In this document: piece after piece, positions 1 to 7,402 of the stretch
How the letters are laid out: each line of letters starts with the position of its first letter
Numbering within the stretch: position 1 is the first letter of the stretch
Origin: Herbidospora galbida
Lineage (GTDB): Bacteria > Actinomycetota > Actinomycetes > Streptosporangiales > Streptosporangiaceae
Length of the DNA stretch: 64,000 bases
NCBI RefSeq assembly: GCF_005233835.1
Contig: NZ_SZQA01000026.1
Span: 62,001-126,000 of the forward strand
Direction of reading: 5' to 3'
Notes under the pieces: generated by a model
The model's input: only the letters and a program-made list of their open reading frames with translations
The model's database searches: none
Told to the model about the DNA's origin: nothing
Program-made: the position numbers and the translations under genes

Positions 1-1473
1 GGCGGGGTCGACCTCGCGGGCGACCCGGAACGCGGTCCGGATGTAGTCGAGGCCGGTGATCTCGAACCACGGCGAGCGGCGCAGGCCGTCGGGCTGGTTC
101 TCGTCGATGACCTCGTTGACGACGTCCCAGGTGCCGATGCGGCCCTTGTAGCGGCCCATCACGGCGCGGATGTGGTTCTCCACGCGCTGGAGCAGGACCT
201 CCTTGGTGGCGCCCTCGAAGACCCACGCGGGGGTCTGGCTGTGCCAGACGAGGGTGTGGCCGCGGAACTCCAGGCCGTTGTCGGTCGCGAAGTCGACCAG
301 GGCGTCGCCCTCGCCGAAGGTGAACTGGCCTTCGACCGGCTCGGTCGCGTCCCACTTCAGCGCGTTGCCGGGGGTGACGCTCCCGTAGTGCTTGTTGATC
401 AGCTTGGCGTGCTCGCCGAGGGTGGCGCCCCGATGGAAGGCCGCGCCGAGCGTGAAGGGCACGGTGTCCTTGAGCGAGGGGATGTCGGTCTGGATGGGCT
501 TCGGCTCGACGTACTCCAGCGTGAAGTCGTCGAGCTCGAACGGCAGGACGCCCTCACTCGACTCGACGTAGACGCTCAGGAAGTCGACGTCGTGGGCCGG
601 CGTGTACGTCCCGCTCAGCCGCGTCCATCCGGTGACCGAGACGGGGGCGACGACCCGCTCGTAGGACGGCGTGCCGTTCTGCCGCCGCTCGATCGACAGG
701 CCGAGCGACTGCGCCTCGGCGCTGCGGACCCAGACCGACAGCGTGTACTTGGAGCCCTTGGCCAGCTTGCCCAGGACGTTCAGCGACGGGCCGTCCCACG
801 ACGCCTGGCGGTTGGCGACGGCGAGGCCGTACGACCCCGCGTGCGCGGCGGCGCCCGACGCGGTCAGCGTCGCCCCGCCGCGCGGGTTCCAGCCCTGCGC
901 GGTCCCCGTCTCGAAGTCGGTGGACAGGCCCGACTGCGTGGGATCGCTGTCCGACGTGACGACGATGTCGTCGACCGTGAACTCGGCCGTCGCGTCGGAG
1001 CTCTCGAAGTAGAGGTTCAGGGCGGAGTCGGCGGAGTAGGAGTACGACCCGGACAGTTCGGTGAACTCGCCGGGAGCCGACGTCGCCGCCCCGACCCGCT
1101 CCCAGGTCGTCGAACCGCCGGCGGGGGTCCGCTCGACGGTCAGCGCGACCGACCCCGACACCTTCGCGGTGACGTTGTAGGTCACGCCCTTCTCGAAGGG
1201 CGGGGTGATCTGGGCGCCCATCCAGGTCTGGGTCCGCCCGCTCACCCGCAGGTTCCCGGCGGAGGTGTCGAGGACGACGCCGTCGCCGCGCGGGCCCCAG
1301 CCCTGGGCGCCGGACGCGAAGTCGTAGGTGGCGATCGTGGTGACATCCGCCCTGGCCGGGACGGCCAGGCATGACAGGACGAGCAGCAGGGCCGTCACGG
1401 CTCGGAAGGAGCGACCCAGGGCCGGCCTTCGGCCGGCCCTGGGTCGCGCCCATGAATCTGCCTCGATGAGCAA
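1..1473 (-). CDS. Secreted GH10 endo-1,4-beta-xylanase with two CBM4/9 modules (3' end outside window)
   Basis: Extracellular endo-1,4-beta-xylanase; about 491 codons are inside the window and the C-terminus lies beyond base 1. A hydrophobic signal-peptide core ending in AVPARA lies near residues 26-42. Two CenC-type carbohydrate-binding modules follow (about residues 43-175 and 178-315), then a GH10 barrel from about residue 325. The acid/base Glu is E454 in WDVVNEV; the nucleophile is outside. The TTG at 1473 was chosen because AGGAG lies 6-7 nt upstream and overlaps the TAG of the GH5 gene, indicating translational coupling. An in-frame GTG at 1398 is possible but has no ribosome site and would remove the positive n-region. 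Depolymerised xylan would feed the importer encoded at 4-7 kb. Confidence 0.9.
   Translation of the reverse strand, partial: MLIEADSWARPRAGRRPALGRSFRAVTALLLVLSCLAVPARADVTTIATYDFASGAQGWGPRGDGVVLDTSAGNLRVSGRTQTWMGAQITPPFEKGVTYNVTAKVSGSVALTVERTPAGGSTTWERVGAATSAPGEFTELSGSYSYSADSALNLYFESSDATAEFTVDDIVVTSDSDPTQSGLSTDFETGTAQGWNPRGGATLTASGAAAHAGSYGLAVANRQASWDGPSLNVLGKLAKGSKYTLSVWVRSAEAQSLGLSIERRQNGTPSYERVVAPVSVTGWTRLSGTYTPAHDVDFLSVYVESSEGVLPFELDDFTLEYVEPKPIQTDIPSLKDTVPFTLGAAFHRGATLGEHAKLINKHYGSVTPGNALKWDATEPVEGQFTFGEGDALVDFATDNGLEFRGHTLVWHSQTPAWVFEGATKEVLLQRVENHIRAVMGRYKGRIGTWDVVNEVIDENQPDGLRRSPWFEITGLDYIRTAFRVAREVDPA
1411..1447. repeat. Perfect 17-bp inverted repeat at the xylanase 5' end
   Basis: Two 17-bp arms (1411-1427 and 1431-1447) are exact reverse complements around a 3-nt loop (TTC on +, GAA in the leftward transcript). 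The hairpin falls within the first codons of the xylanase if TTG 1473 is the start, or in the intergenic spacer if GTG 1398 is used. It could act as a partial terminator between the GH5 and xylanase genes, or as an RNA structure limiting xylanase translation. The repeat is seen directly; its role is inferred. Confidence 0.75.
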
Positions 1474-1483
1474 GGGGGGTCTC

Positions 1484-2854
1484 CTAGTGCAGGTTCTCGT
1501 TGAGCAGGTCGAGCAGCGGCTGACGCCGGGCGCACGAGGCGAGCGCGAAGGAGTCGGCCAGGGCCAGCAGTTCCTCGTCGGAGCGGCCGCGGAACACCTC
1601 GGCGTACTCGGGGACGAGCGCCTGGGCGATGAGGATGTGCCGGATGAGGTCGTCGATCTGGTAGCGGGCGCCCCAGGGGTAGGGGTCCCAGGAGGGGAAC
1701 TCGGTCTCCATGAGCTGGTGCAGCGGCCTCAGTTCCGCCGTGTTCTCCTCCATGGTCGAACCCCACCGGTCGGCCCCGAGACGGCCCTTCTTGGCGATGA
1801 AATCGCCGAAGACTCCGATGTAAGGTTCACCGGCCGTCACGAGTCCCTGGAGACCCACGTCCTTGTACGTCCACAGCGACCACCCCGCCGAATGCGCGTC
1901 GAAGATCTCCAGCTGGTCGCGCAGGATCTGGTAGCGCTGCGCGTCGACGTCGGGCTTGCCGGTGTAGACGGGGCCGAACTCGCCCACCCAGATGGGGGTC
2001 CCGGTCTCGCGCTGGAACACCGTGCGCTTCTCGAAGGTGGCCTCCAGGGTCGAGCGGTCGACCCATTCGCCGCGCGTCTCGCCGGGGTAGGGGCCGCCGT
2101 GGGCGAACCCGGCCAGGGCGTAGTCGTGGCAGACGAAGACCGTGTTCTCGTACACCTCGCGGAAGATCGAGAAGTCGGTCGAGTAGGTGTTGCCGTCGAG
2201 GAACAGCACGTGGCCGGGGTCGACCGCGCGGATCGCCTTGACCAGGCGGTCGTAGAACGGGCCGACGACCCGTCCGTGCACGTCGCCGGGCTCGTTGATG
2301 GGGTTGTAGCCGGCCACCCACGGGTTGTCCTTGTAGCGGTCGGCCATGGCCTCCCACAGGTGCACCGCGCGGTCCTGGAACTGGCGGAAGTTCCAGAAGT
2401 TGGCGATGTGGGTGGGGTTGTCGGAGTGCCAGTGCTGGTTCTGCGCGCCGGGCAGGGCGTGCAGGTCGATGACGCTGTAGATGCCGCGTTCGCCGAGCAG
2501 GCCGATGACCCGGTCGAGGTGGCGGAAGCCGTGTTCGATGATCTCGAACGGGCGGTCGTCCGACTCGAAGTGGTGGTAGTTGACCGGGATCCGGACGCAG
2601 TTCATGCCCAGGTCACGTAAGAGGTCGGCGTCCTCCGGGCCGAAGAACGAGGTCAGCAGGCGGTCGAAGAACAGCTCCGAGCGCTCCTCGCCGAGCACCT
2701 CCCGGACGGCCGACCGCATGGTCGACTCGTTGGCCGAGTAGCCGGTGATGAAGTTCTCCATGTTGAGCCAGCCGCCGAGCCCGACGCCACGAAGGCGCAC
2801 CGGACGCCCGGACGGGTCGACGAGATGAGATCCGGACACGCGCAGGTCGGGCAT
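1484..2854 (-). CDS. Intracellular GH5-like beta-glycosidase
   Basis: Glycoside hydrolase of the GH5 (cellulase) clan, 456 aa with no signal peptide, so probably acting in the cytoplasm on imported oligosaccharides. Early residues include LRGVGLGGWLN; the acid/base is E188 in NPINEP and the nucleophile E292 in WVGEFGP. About 100 residues after the barrel form an extension of unknown role. The ATG at 2854 was preferred over one 18 codons upstream because AGGGGA lies just before it and family similarity begins there. It is the first gene of a leftward pair with the xylanase (10-nt gap) and is divergent from lacI. Substrate (beta-1,4 or beta-1,3 glucoside, or xyloglucan) cannot be decided from sequence. 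Confidence 0.85.
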   Translation of the reverse strand: MPDLRVSGSHLVDPSGRPVRLRGVGLGGWLNMENFITGYSANESTMRSAVREVLGEERSELFFDRLLTSFFGPEDADLLRDLGMNCVRIPVNYHHFESDDRPFEIIEHGFRHLDRVIGLLGERGIYSVIDLHALPGAQNQHWHSDNPTHIANFWNFRQFQDRAVHLWEAMADRYKDNPWVAGYNPINEPGDVHGRVVGPFYDRLVKAIRAVDPGHVLFLDGNTYSTDFSIFREVYENTVFVCHDYALAGFAHGGPYPGETRGEWVDRSTLEATFEKRTVFQRETGTPIWVGEFGPVYTGKPDVDAQRYQILRDQLEIFDAHSAGWSLWTYKDVGLQGLVTAGEPYIGVFGDFIAKKGRLGADRWGSTMEENTAELRPLHQLMETEFPSWDPYPWGARYQIDDLIRHILIAQALVPEYAEVFRGRSDEELLALADSFALASCARRQPLLDLLNENLH

Positions 2855-2865
2855 CGCTTCCCCTT

Positions 2866-2895
2866 GAAAGTTTCGGACTGTTACCGAATATTTCG
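2866..2895. promoter_or_regulatory. LacI-type operators upstream of GH5 gene
   Basis: A perfect GAAAGTTTC palindrome (2866-2874) is followed by CGAATATTTCG (2885-2895), 12-41 nt upstream of the GH5 start. They match the CGAA-N-TTCG type operator described for the xylan regulator BxlR of Streptomyces thermoviolaceus. The local LacI protein encoded at 3012 is the obvious candidate to bind; that is an inference. Confidence 0.6.
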
Positions 2896-2941
2896 CAAGC
2901 CGCAGCATAGATATCCTGCTCGCGGACCGTCAACAAAGAGC

Positions 2942-2955
2942 TGGGAGCGCTACCA
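2942..2955. promoter_or_regulatory. Near-consensus CebR/CelR-type operator
   Basis: TGGGAGCGCTACCA differs at one base from TGGGAGCGCTCCCA, the operator of the cellobiose repressor CebR (Streptomyces) and CelR (Thermobifida). It sits between lacI and the GH5 gene, so a cellulose regulator may act here in addition to the local LacI. Confidence 0.55.
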
Positions 2956-2983
2956 CCGGGAATGACGCCCCAGGTACGCGTAC

Positions 2984-2997
2984 CCGAAACCTTTCGG
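2984..2997. promoter_or_regulatory. Operator-like inverted repeat upstream of lacI
   Basis: CCGAAA and TTTCGG arms flank a CC centre, 14 nt upstream of the lacI start. It resembles the other GAAA-N-TTTC sites in this window and probably mediates autoregulation of lacI. Confidence 0.5.
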
Positions 2998-3011
2998 ATA
3001 CACTTCCGGCC

Positions 3012-4040
3012 ATGCCAGCGAAAAGGCGGGTGACGATCGCCGTAATCGCCCAAGAGGCGGGTGTGTCGGTCCCCACGGTGTCCAAGGTCATCAACGGCCG
3101 CCCCGAAGTCGCGCCGGAGACCCGGCAGCGGGTGGAACGACTGCTGCACAAACACGGCTACCAGCGCCGGGTGAGTCCCGGCGACGGCCCCGTGGGGCTC
3201 ATCGACCTCGTGTTCGCCGAGATCGAGAGCCCCTGGGCGATGGAGATCGTGCGGGGCGCCGAGACGGCCGCCCGCGAGGCCGAGGCCAGCGTGGTCATCT
3301 CGGTGCTGCACACCCACGCCGGGCCCGGCCGCGACTGGCTGGAGCGCATCGCCGCCCGCCGCACCGACGGCGTCGTCGTCGTCGCCTCGCGCCTGTCGGC
3401 CGGTCTGCAGAACCAGCTCGCGGCCCGGTCGATGCCCTTCGTGGTGGTCGACCCCGAGGGCGAGCCGGCCGGTGGCGTCGCCTCCGTCGGCGCCACCAAC
3501 TGGCACGGCGGCCTGGCCGCCACCCGGCACCTGCTGGAGCTCGGCCACCGCCGGATCGGGATGATCGGCGGCCCGGCCGACATGCTGTGCAGCCGGGCCC
3601 GCATAGACGGCTACCGCGCCGCCCTGGAGACCGCCGGGGTGCCCGTCGAGCCGGGCCTGATCCGCTACGGCAGCTTCCTCGCCGACGCGGGCCACGACCA
3701 CGGTCATGCCCTGCTGTCGCTGCCCGACCGTCCGACGGCCATCTTCGCCGGCAGCGACATGCAGGCCTTCGGGGTGTTCGAGGCGGCCCGGCAGCGCGGG
3801 CTGCGCGTGCCCGAGGACCTCAGCGTGGTCGGCTTCGACGACCTGCCGCTGGCCCAGTCGGCGTGGCCGCCGCTCACCACGGTCCGCCAGCCGCTCCAGG
3901 ACATGGCCGCGCTGGCCACCCGGATGGTGCTGGCGATGGGCCGCGGGGAGCACCCCGAGGCCCGCCGGGTCGAGCTGGCCACCGATCTGGTGGTCCGCGA
4001 GAGCACGACGCCGATCACCCTTTCGTCGCCCCCGCAGTGA
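3012..4040 (+). CDS. LacI-family transcriptional repressor
   Basis: Sugar-responsive repressor, 342 aa, full family length. The N-terminal helix-turn-helix reads TIAVIAQEAGVSVPTVSKVI with the following hinge helix (residues 8-60). The rest is a periplasmic-binding-protein-like effector domain, ending in the typical TDLVVRESTT region. It is divergent from GH5/GH10 and convergent with the ABC importer, whose last 26 bp overlap its 3' end. Palindromes of the GAAA-N-TTTC type near it, before the importer and before the 9.4-kb operon make it the likely local xylo-oligosaccharide or beta-glucoside repressor (BxlR-like). The effector is not determined. Confidence 0.9.
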   Translation: MPAKRRVTIAVIAQEAGVSVPTVSKVINGRPEVAPETRQRVERLLHKHGYQRRVSPGDGPVGLIDLVFAEIESPWAMEIVRGAETAAREAEASVVISVLHTHAGPGRDWLERIAARRTDGVVVVASRLSAGLQNQLAARSMPFVVVDPEGEPAGGVASVGATNWHGGLAATRHLLELGHRRIGMIGGPADMLCSRARIDGYRAALETAGVPVEPGLIRYGSFLADAGHDHGHALLSLPDRPTAIFAGSDMQAFGVFEAARQRGLRVPEDLSVVGFDDLPLAQSAWPPLTTVRQPLQDMAALATRMVLAMGRGEHPEARRVELATDLVVRESTTPITLSSPPQ

Positions 4041-4872
4041 GGCCGCCGATGAGCTGCCGCTCGGCGACCGCGTAGAAGGCCAGCGCCGGGATCATCGCCA
4101 AGACCACGTACGCGAGGATCTTGGCGGTGTCGGCCGAATACTGGCCGCTGAACTGCTGCACGCCCACGGGGAGCGTCCACCACACCTTGTCGTTGAAGAC
4201 CACCAGCGGCAGGAAGAAGTTGTTCCAGCTGTTGACGACGGCCAGCACCGACACCGTGGCCAGCGCGGGGCGGGCCATCGGCAGCAGGATCCGCCAGAAG
4301 AACCCGAACGGCGAGCAGCCGTCGAGGATGGCGGCCTCCTCCACCTCGTGCGGGATCGACCGGAAGAACGACCGCAGGATGATGATCGTCAGCGCCAGGC
4401 CGAAGGCGGCCTGGGGCAGGATCACCCCGAGCGGGTTGTTCAGCAGGCCGAAGAACCGCAGGATGATGAACAGCGGCAGGATCGCCACCGCGAACGGGAA
4501 CATCAGCCCGGCCGCGAAGATGGTGAACAGCAGCTCACGCCCCCGGAAGGCGAACCGGGCGAACACGAACGCCGCCAGCGCCGAGACCGCGACCGTGACC
4601 AGCGCCGTGCTGAGCGCGATCAGCGAGCTGTTGAAGACCTGCCGCCAGAAGTCCGACGAGGCCAGCACGTTCGTGTAGTTCTCCGGCACCCACGGGGCCG
4701 GCAGCCCGATCGGGTTGTTGGCCAGCTGCGGGTTGTCCTTGAAGCCGCCCAGGATGCCGTACACGATCGGCACCAGGACGAACACGCCGATGACGATGAC
4801 GATCGTGTGCAGGGCGATCGGCCGGGCGATCCTGGCCGGCGTGTTCCGGCGTTCCCGCGCGTGGACGCTCAT
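4015..4872 (-). CDS. Carbohydrate ABC transporter permease (MalG/BxlG type)
   Basis: Inner-membrane permease of a CUT1 sugar importer, 285 aa with six predicted membrane segments. The EAA loop that contacts the ATPase reads EEAAILDGCSPFGFFWRILLPMARPAL near residues 190-215. The start ATG at 4872 overlaps the end of the upstream permease gene by 4 nt (ATGA). It is the last gene of the leftward operon binding protein-permease-permease; no ATPase gene is present, as usual where a shared MsiK ATPase is used. The 3' end overlaps the convergent lacI by 26 bp. Confidence 0.93.
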   Translation of the reverse strand: MSVHARERRNTPARIARPIALHTIVIVIGVFVLVPIVYGILGGFKDNPQLANNPIGLPAPWVPENYTNVLASSDFWRQVFNSSLIALSTALVTVAVSALAAFVFARFAFRGRELLFTIFAAGLMFPFAVAILPLFIILRFFGLLNNPLGVILPQAAFGLALTIIILRSFFRSIPHEVEEAAILDGCSPFGFFWRILLPMARPALATVSVLAVVNSWNNFFLPLVVFNDKVWWTLPVGVQQFSGQYSADTAKILAYVVLAMIPALAFYAVAERQLIGGLTAGATKG

Positions 4873-5870
4873 CTGCGGCCACCTCCCATGGTCGTGGTGG
4901 CCCCGTCGAGGTCGCGCTTGAGCACGAACCGCTGGTAGCCGATGGCGAAGACCAGGCTGAGCAGGAACATCACCACGCTGATCGCGCTGGCGTAACCGAC
5001 CTGGAAGCGGTTGAAGCCGATGTCGTACATCGTCACGCCGAGAGTCTCCGACGCGTGCACGGGACCGCCCCCTGTCAGCACGTACACCAGGTCGAAGAGC
5101 TGGATGGTGCCGATCACCGACAGGAAGATCGTGATCCGGATCGTCGGGCCGAGCAGCGGCAGCGTCACGTAGCGGAACACGTGCCAGGGGCCGCAGCCGT
5201 CGATCTGGGCCGCCTCGGTGAGTTCCTTGGGGATGCTCTGCCGGCCGGCCAGGTAGAGGATCACGTAGAACCCGAAGTACTTCCACGTGATCACGATGAA
5301 CAGCGAGAACATGACCGTCTCGGGCTCGGACAGGAAGCTCGACGTCCCGAGTCCCAGGAAGCCCAGGACCTCGTTGGCCAGCCCGCGCTCCGGCGACAGC
5401 AGCATGCTGAACAGCACGGCCGCGATGACCTCGCTGAGCACGTACGGCGCGAAGAACAGCAGCCGGTAGAGGGCCCGCAGGCGCATCTTCTGGTTCAGCA
5501 GCAGCGCGATGGCCAGGGCCAGCGGCAGCTGCACCACCAGCGACAGCACGATCAGGAGCGCGCCGCGCCGCAGGTCGCCGAGGAAGATCTCGTTGTCCAG
5601 CAGCCGGGTGAAGTTGTCCAGCCCGACGAAGTTCGTCGGCAGCAGGCCGAAGCCGTTCCACTTGAACACGCTGGAGTACATCGCCAGCAGGATCGGCGCC
5701 AGCACCAGCAGCGAGAACAGGATGACGCCGGGGAGAAGGAACAGGATGATGGTGATCCGCTTCCGCGCCTTGCCCCGGTTCTTACTGGCCCGGGGCTGCG
5801 GCGGGGGGACCAAGCGTCGCGGGACCGGAGAGGCCGTGACGGCGCTCTCCGGTCCTTTCGTCGTCTTCAC
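4869..5870 (-). CDS. Carbohydrate ABC transporter permease (MalF/BxlF type)
   Basis: First permease of the CUT1 sugar importer, 333 aa. A basic, Pro-rich N-terminus of about 35 residues precedes six membrane helices. The EAA motif reads TEAAQIDGCGPWHVFRYVTL near residue 215. It starts 7 nt after the binding-protein stop codon and overlaps the next permease by 4 nt, so the three genes are surely one transcript. Confidence 0.93.
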   Translation of the reverse strand: MKTTKGPESAVTASPVPRRLVPPPQPRASKNRGKARKRITIILFLLPGVILFSLLVLAPILLAMYSSVFKWNGFGLLPTNFVGLDNFTRLLDNEIFLGDLRRGALLIVLSLVVQLPLALAIALLLNQKMRLRALYRLLFFAPYVLSEVIAAVLFSMLLSPERGLANEVLGFLGLGTSSFLSEPETVMFSLFIVITWKYFGFYVILYLAGRQSIPKELTEAAQIDGCGPWHVFRYVTLPLLGPTIRITIFLSVIGTIQLFDLVYVLTGGGPVHASETLGVTMYDIGFNRFQVGYASAISVVMFLLSLVFAIGYQRFVLKRDLDGATTTMGGGRR

Positions 5871-5877
5871 GCCGCGA

Positions 5878-7173
5878 CTACTCCGACTGCGCGGTCTCGG
5901 TGATGGCCTTGACCACTTCTTCCGGCGACTTGGTCCCGGCGATCAGCTCGGCCACGCTGTCGTTGACCTGCGCGCCGACGGCCGGCGGGTAGGCCTGGTC
6001 GAGGTAGAGCTGGAAGCCGGTCGCCTTGGCCAGCACGTCGACGACCATCTTGCCGCGGGGGTCGGTGACGGCGTCCTCGGTGCCCTTGACGACGGGCAGG
6101 AGCGAGCCGGTGGCGATCTCCCTGCGGGCGTTCTCGGCCGACAGGATGTACTTCAGGAAGTCGACGGCCTCCTTGGGCGCGTCCACGCCGACGGCGAAGC
6201 CGCCGCCGCCGCCGAGCGCCTCGGTCGCCGCGCCCTTGCCGCCCTCGACGGCGGGGAAGGGGAAGAAGCCGAGCGCCTCGCCGAGGTCACCGGCGGTGTC
6301 CTTCTGGACGGTCGGGGCCCACTGGCCCATGAGCTCCATGGCGGCCTTGCCGCTGCCCATCGCGGCGGCCTGGCCGTCGGGGGTGTCGTAGGGGGCGCCC
6401 AGGAAGCCGTTCTGGAACGGCTTGAGGTCGGCCAGTTCCTTGAGCTTCTGGCCGGCGGCGATGAAGTCGGGGTTCTCGAACGACTTGGCGGTCGCCGCCT
6501 CCTGGAGCGCGGGCAGACCGGCGATCCGCATCGCGAGGTAGGTCCAGTAGTAGTGGCCGGGCCACTTGGCCTTGCCCGCCAGGGCGATCGGCGTGATGTT
6601 GGCGGCCTTCAGCTTGTTGACCGCGTCGAGGAACTCGGTCCAGGTCGCGGGCGGCTGCTCGATGCCGGCCTTCTTGAAGAGGTCCTTGTTGTACCAGAAG
6701 CCGACCATGCCGATGTCGTACGGGACGCCGTAGGTCTTGCCGCCTAACTGGTACGCGGCCAGGGCGGCCGGATTGAACGTGCCCGACCAGTCGGCGATGT
6801 CGGCGGTGATGTCCTTGGCGATGCCGCCGTCGGCCTGCTGCTGCAGCACGCCGCCGCCCCACGTCTGGTAGATGTCGGGGCCTTCGCCCGACTGCGCCAC
6901 CGTGGTCATCTTGGCCTTGAAGGCCTCGTTCTCCAGCGGGTTGATGTTGATCGTGACGTTCGGGTGCGCGGCCATGTACTCCTTGGCCATCGCGTCCCAC
7001 ACCGGCAACATCGGCTCGATGTTCTGGATGTGCCACCAGTCGATGACGACCTTCTCCTGCGCCGCCTGGCCGCCCCCAGCGGCGGGGGGCGCCTCCTCAG
7101 TTCCGGTTCCGCAGCCAGCCAGCAGCAGCGCGGCGGCAGCCGCCGTCACCACTGCGCGTCGTGTCAGCGACAT
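5878..7173 (-). CDS. Extracellular sugar-binding lipoprotein of ABC importer
   Basis: Substrate-binding lipoprotein of the CUT1 importer, 431 aa. The signal peptide ends in a lipobox, LLLAGC, about residue 20, so the mature protein is lipid-anchored outside the membrane. A Gly/Ala/Glu linker is followed by an SBP family 1 domain (VVIDWWHIQNIEP onward). The ATG at 7173 was preferred over one 36 codons upstream because GGAAGGA lies just before it and it gives a proper signal peptide. First gene of the importer operon, with operator motifs 37-65 nt upstream. Xylobiose or another xylo/gluco-oligosaccharide is the likely ligand, judged from the neighbouring GH10 and GH5 genes. Confidence 0.92.
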   Translation of the reverse strand: MSLTRRAVVTAAAAALLLAGCGTGTEEAPPAAGGGQAAQEKVVIDWWHIQNIEPMLPVWDAMAKEYMAAHPNVTININPLENEAFKAKMTTVAQSGEGPDIYQTWGGGVLQQQADGGIAKDITADIADWSGTFNPAALAAYQLGGKTYGVPYDIGMVGFWYNKDLFKKAGIEQPPATWTEFLDAVNKLKAANITPIALAGKAKWPGHYYWTYLAMRIAGLPALQEAATAKSFENPDFIAAGQKLKELADLKPFQNGFLGAPYDTPDGQAAAMGSGKAAMELMGQWAPTVQKDTAGDLGEALGFFPFPAVEGGKGAATEALGGGGGFAVGVDAPKEAVDFLKYILSAENARREIATGSLLPVVKGTEDAVTDPRGKMVVDVLAKATGFQLYLDQAYPPAVGAQVNDSVAELIAGTKSPEEVVKAITETAQSE

Positions 7174-7209
7174 ATCGGTGGTTCCTTCCGTCCCGGGAAT
7201 GGACTCCAA

Positions 7210-7238
7210 GAAACTTTCGATGAAATTCCGATAGTTTC
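7210..7238. promoter_or_regulatory. Clustered LacI-type operator half-sites before importer operon
   Basis: A GAAACTTTC palindrome (7210-7218) is followed by GAAATTCC and an ATAGTTTC half-site, within 65 nt of the binding-protein start. Same motif family as at 2866 and 9280; a probable binding site for the LacI repressor at 3012. Confidence 0.6.
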
Positions 7239-7402
7239 CCTTGATGGCAGGGAGGTTACATCGCGTTTTCCACGGGATCAACGGCCGTTGTGGAGCTGTT
7301 ACTCGGCCCTTGCCGCTAGGGTTCTGCCGTGGTCCGGGCGGAGATCACGTGAAATCGCGTGCGATCCCCCATCAAGTGCGGATTTGGCAGTGAGGTTGAC
7401 GG

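Noticed and set aside
1437-1453. ATG at 1453 as start of the xylanase
   Set aside because: It lies in a different reading frame that encodes Arg-rich nonsense rather than the CBM-GH10 protein.
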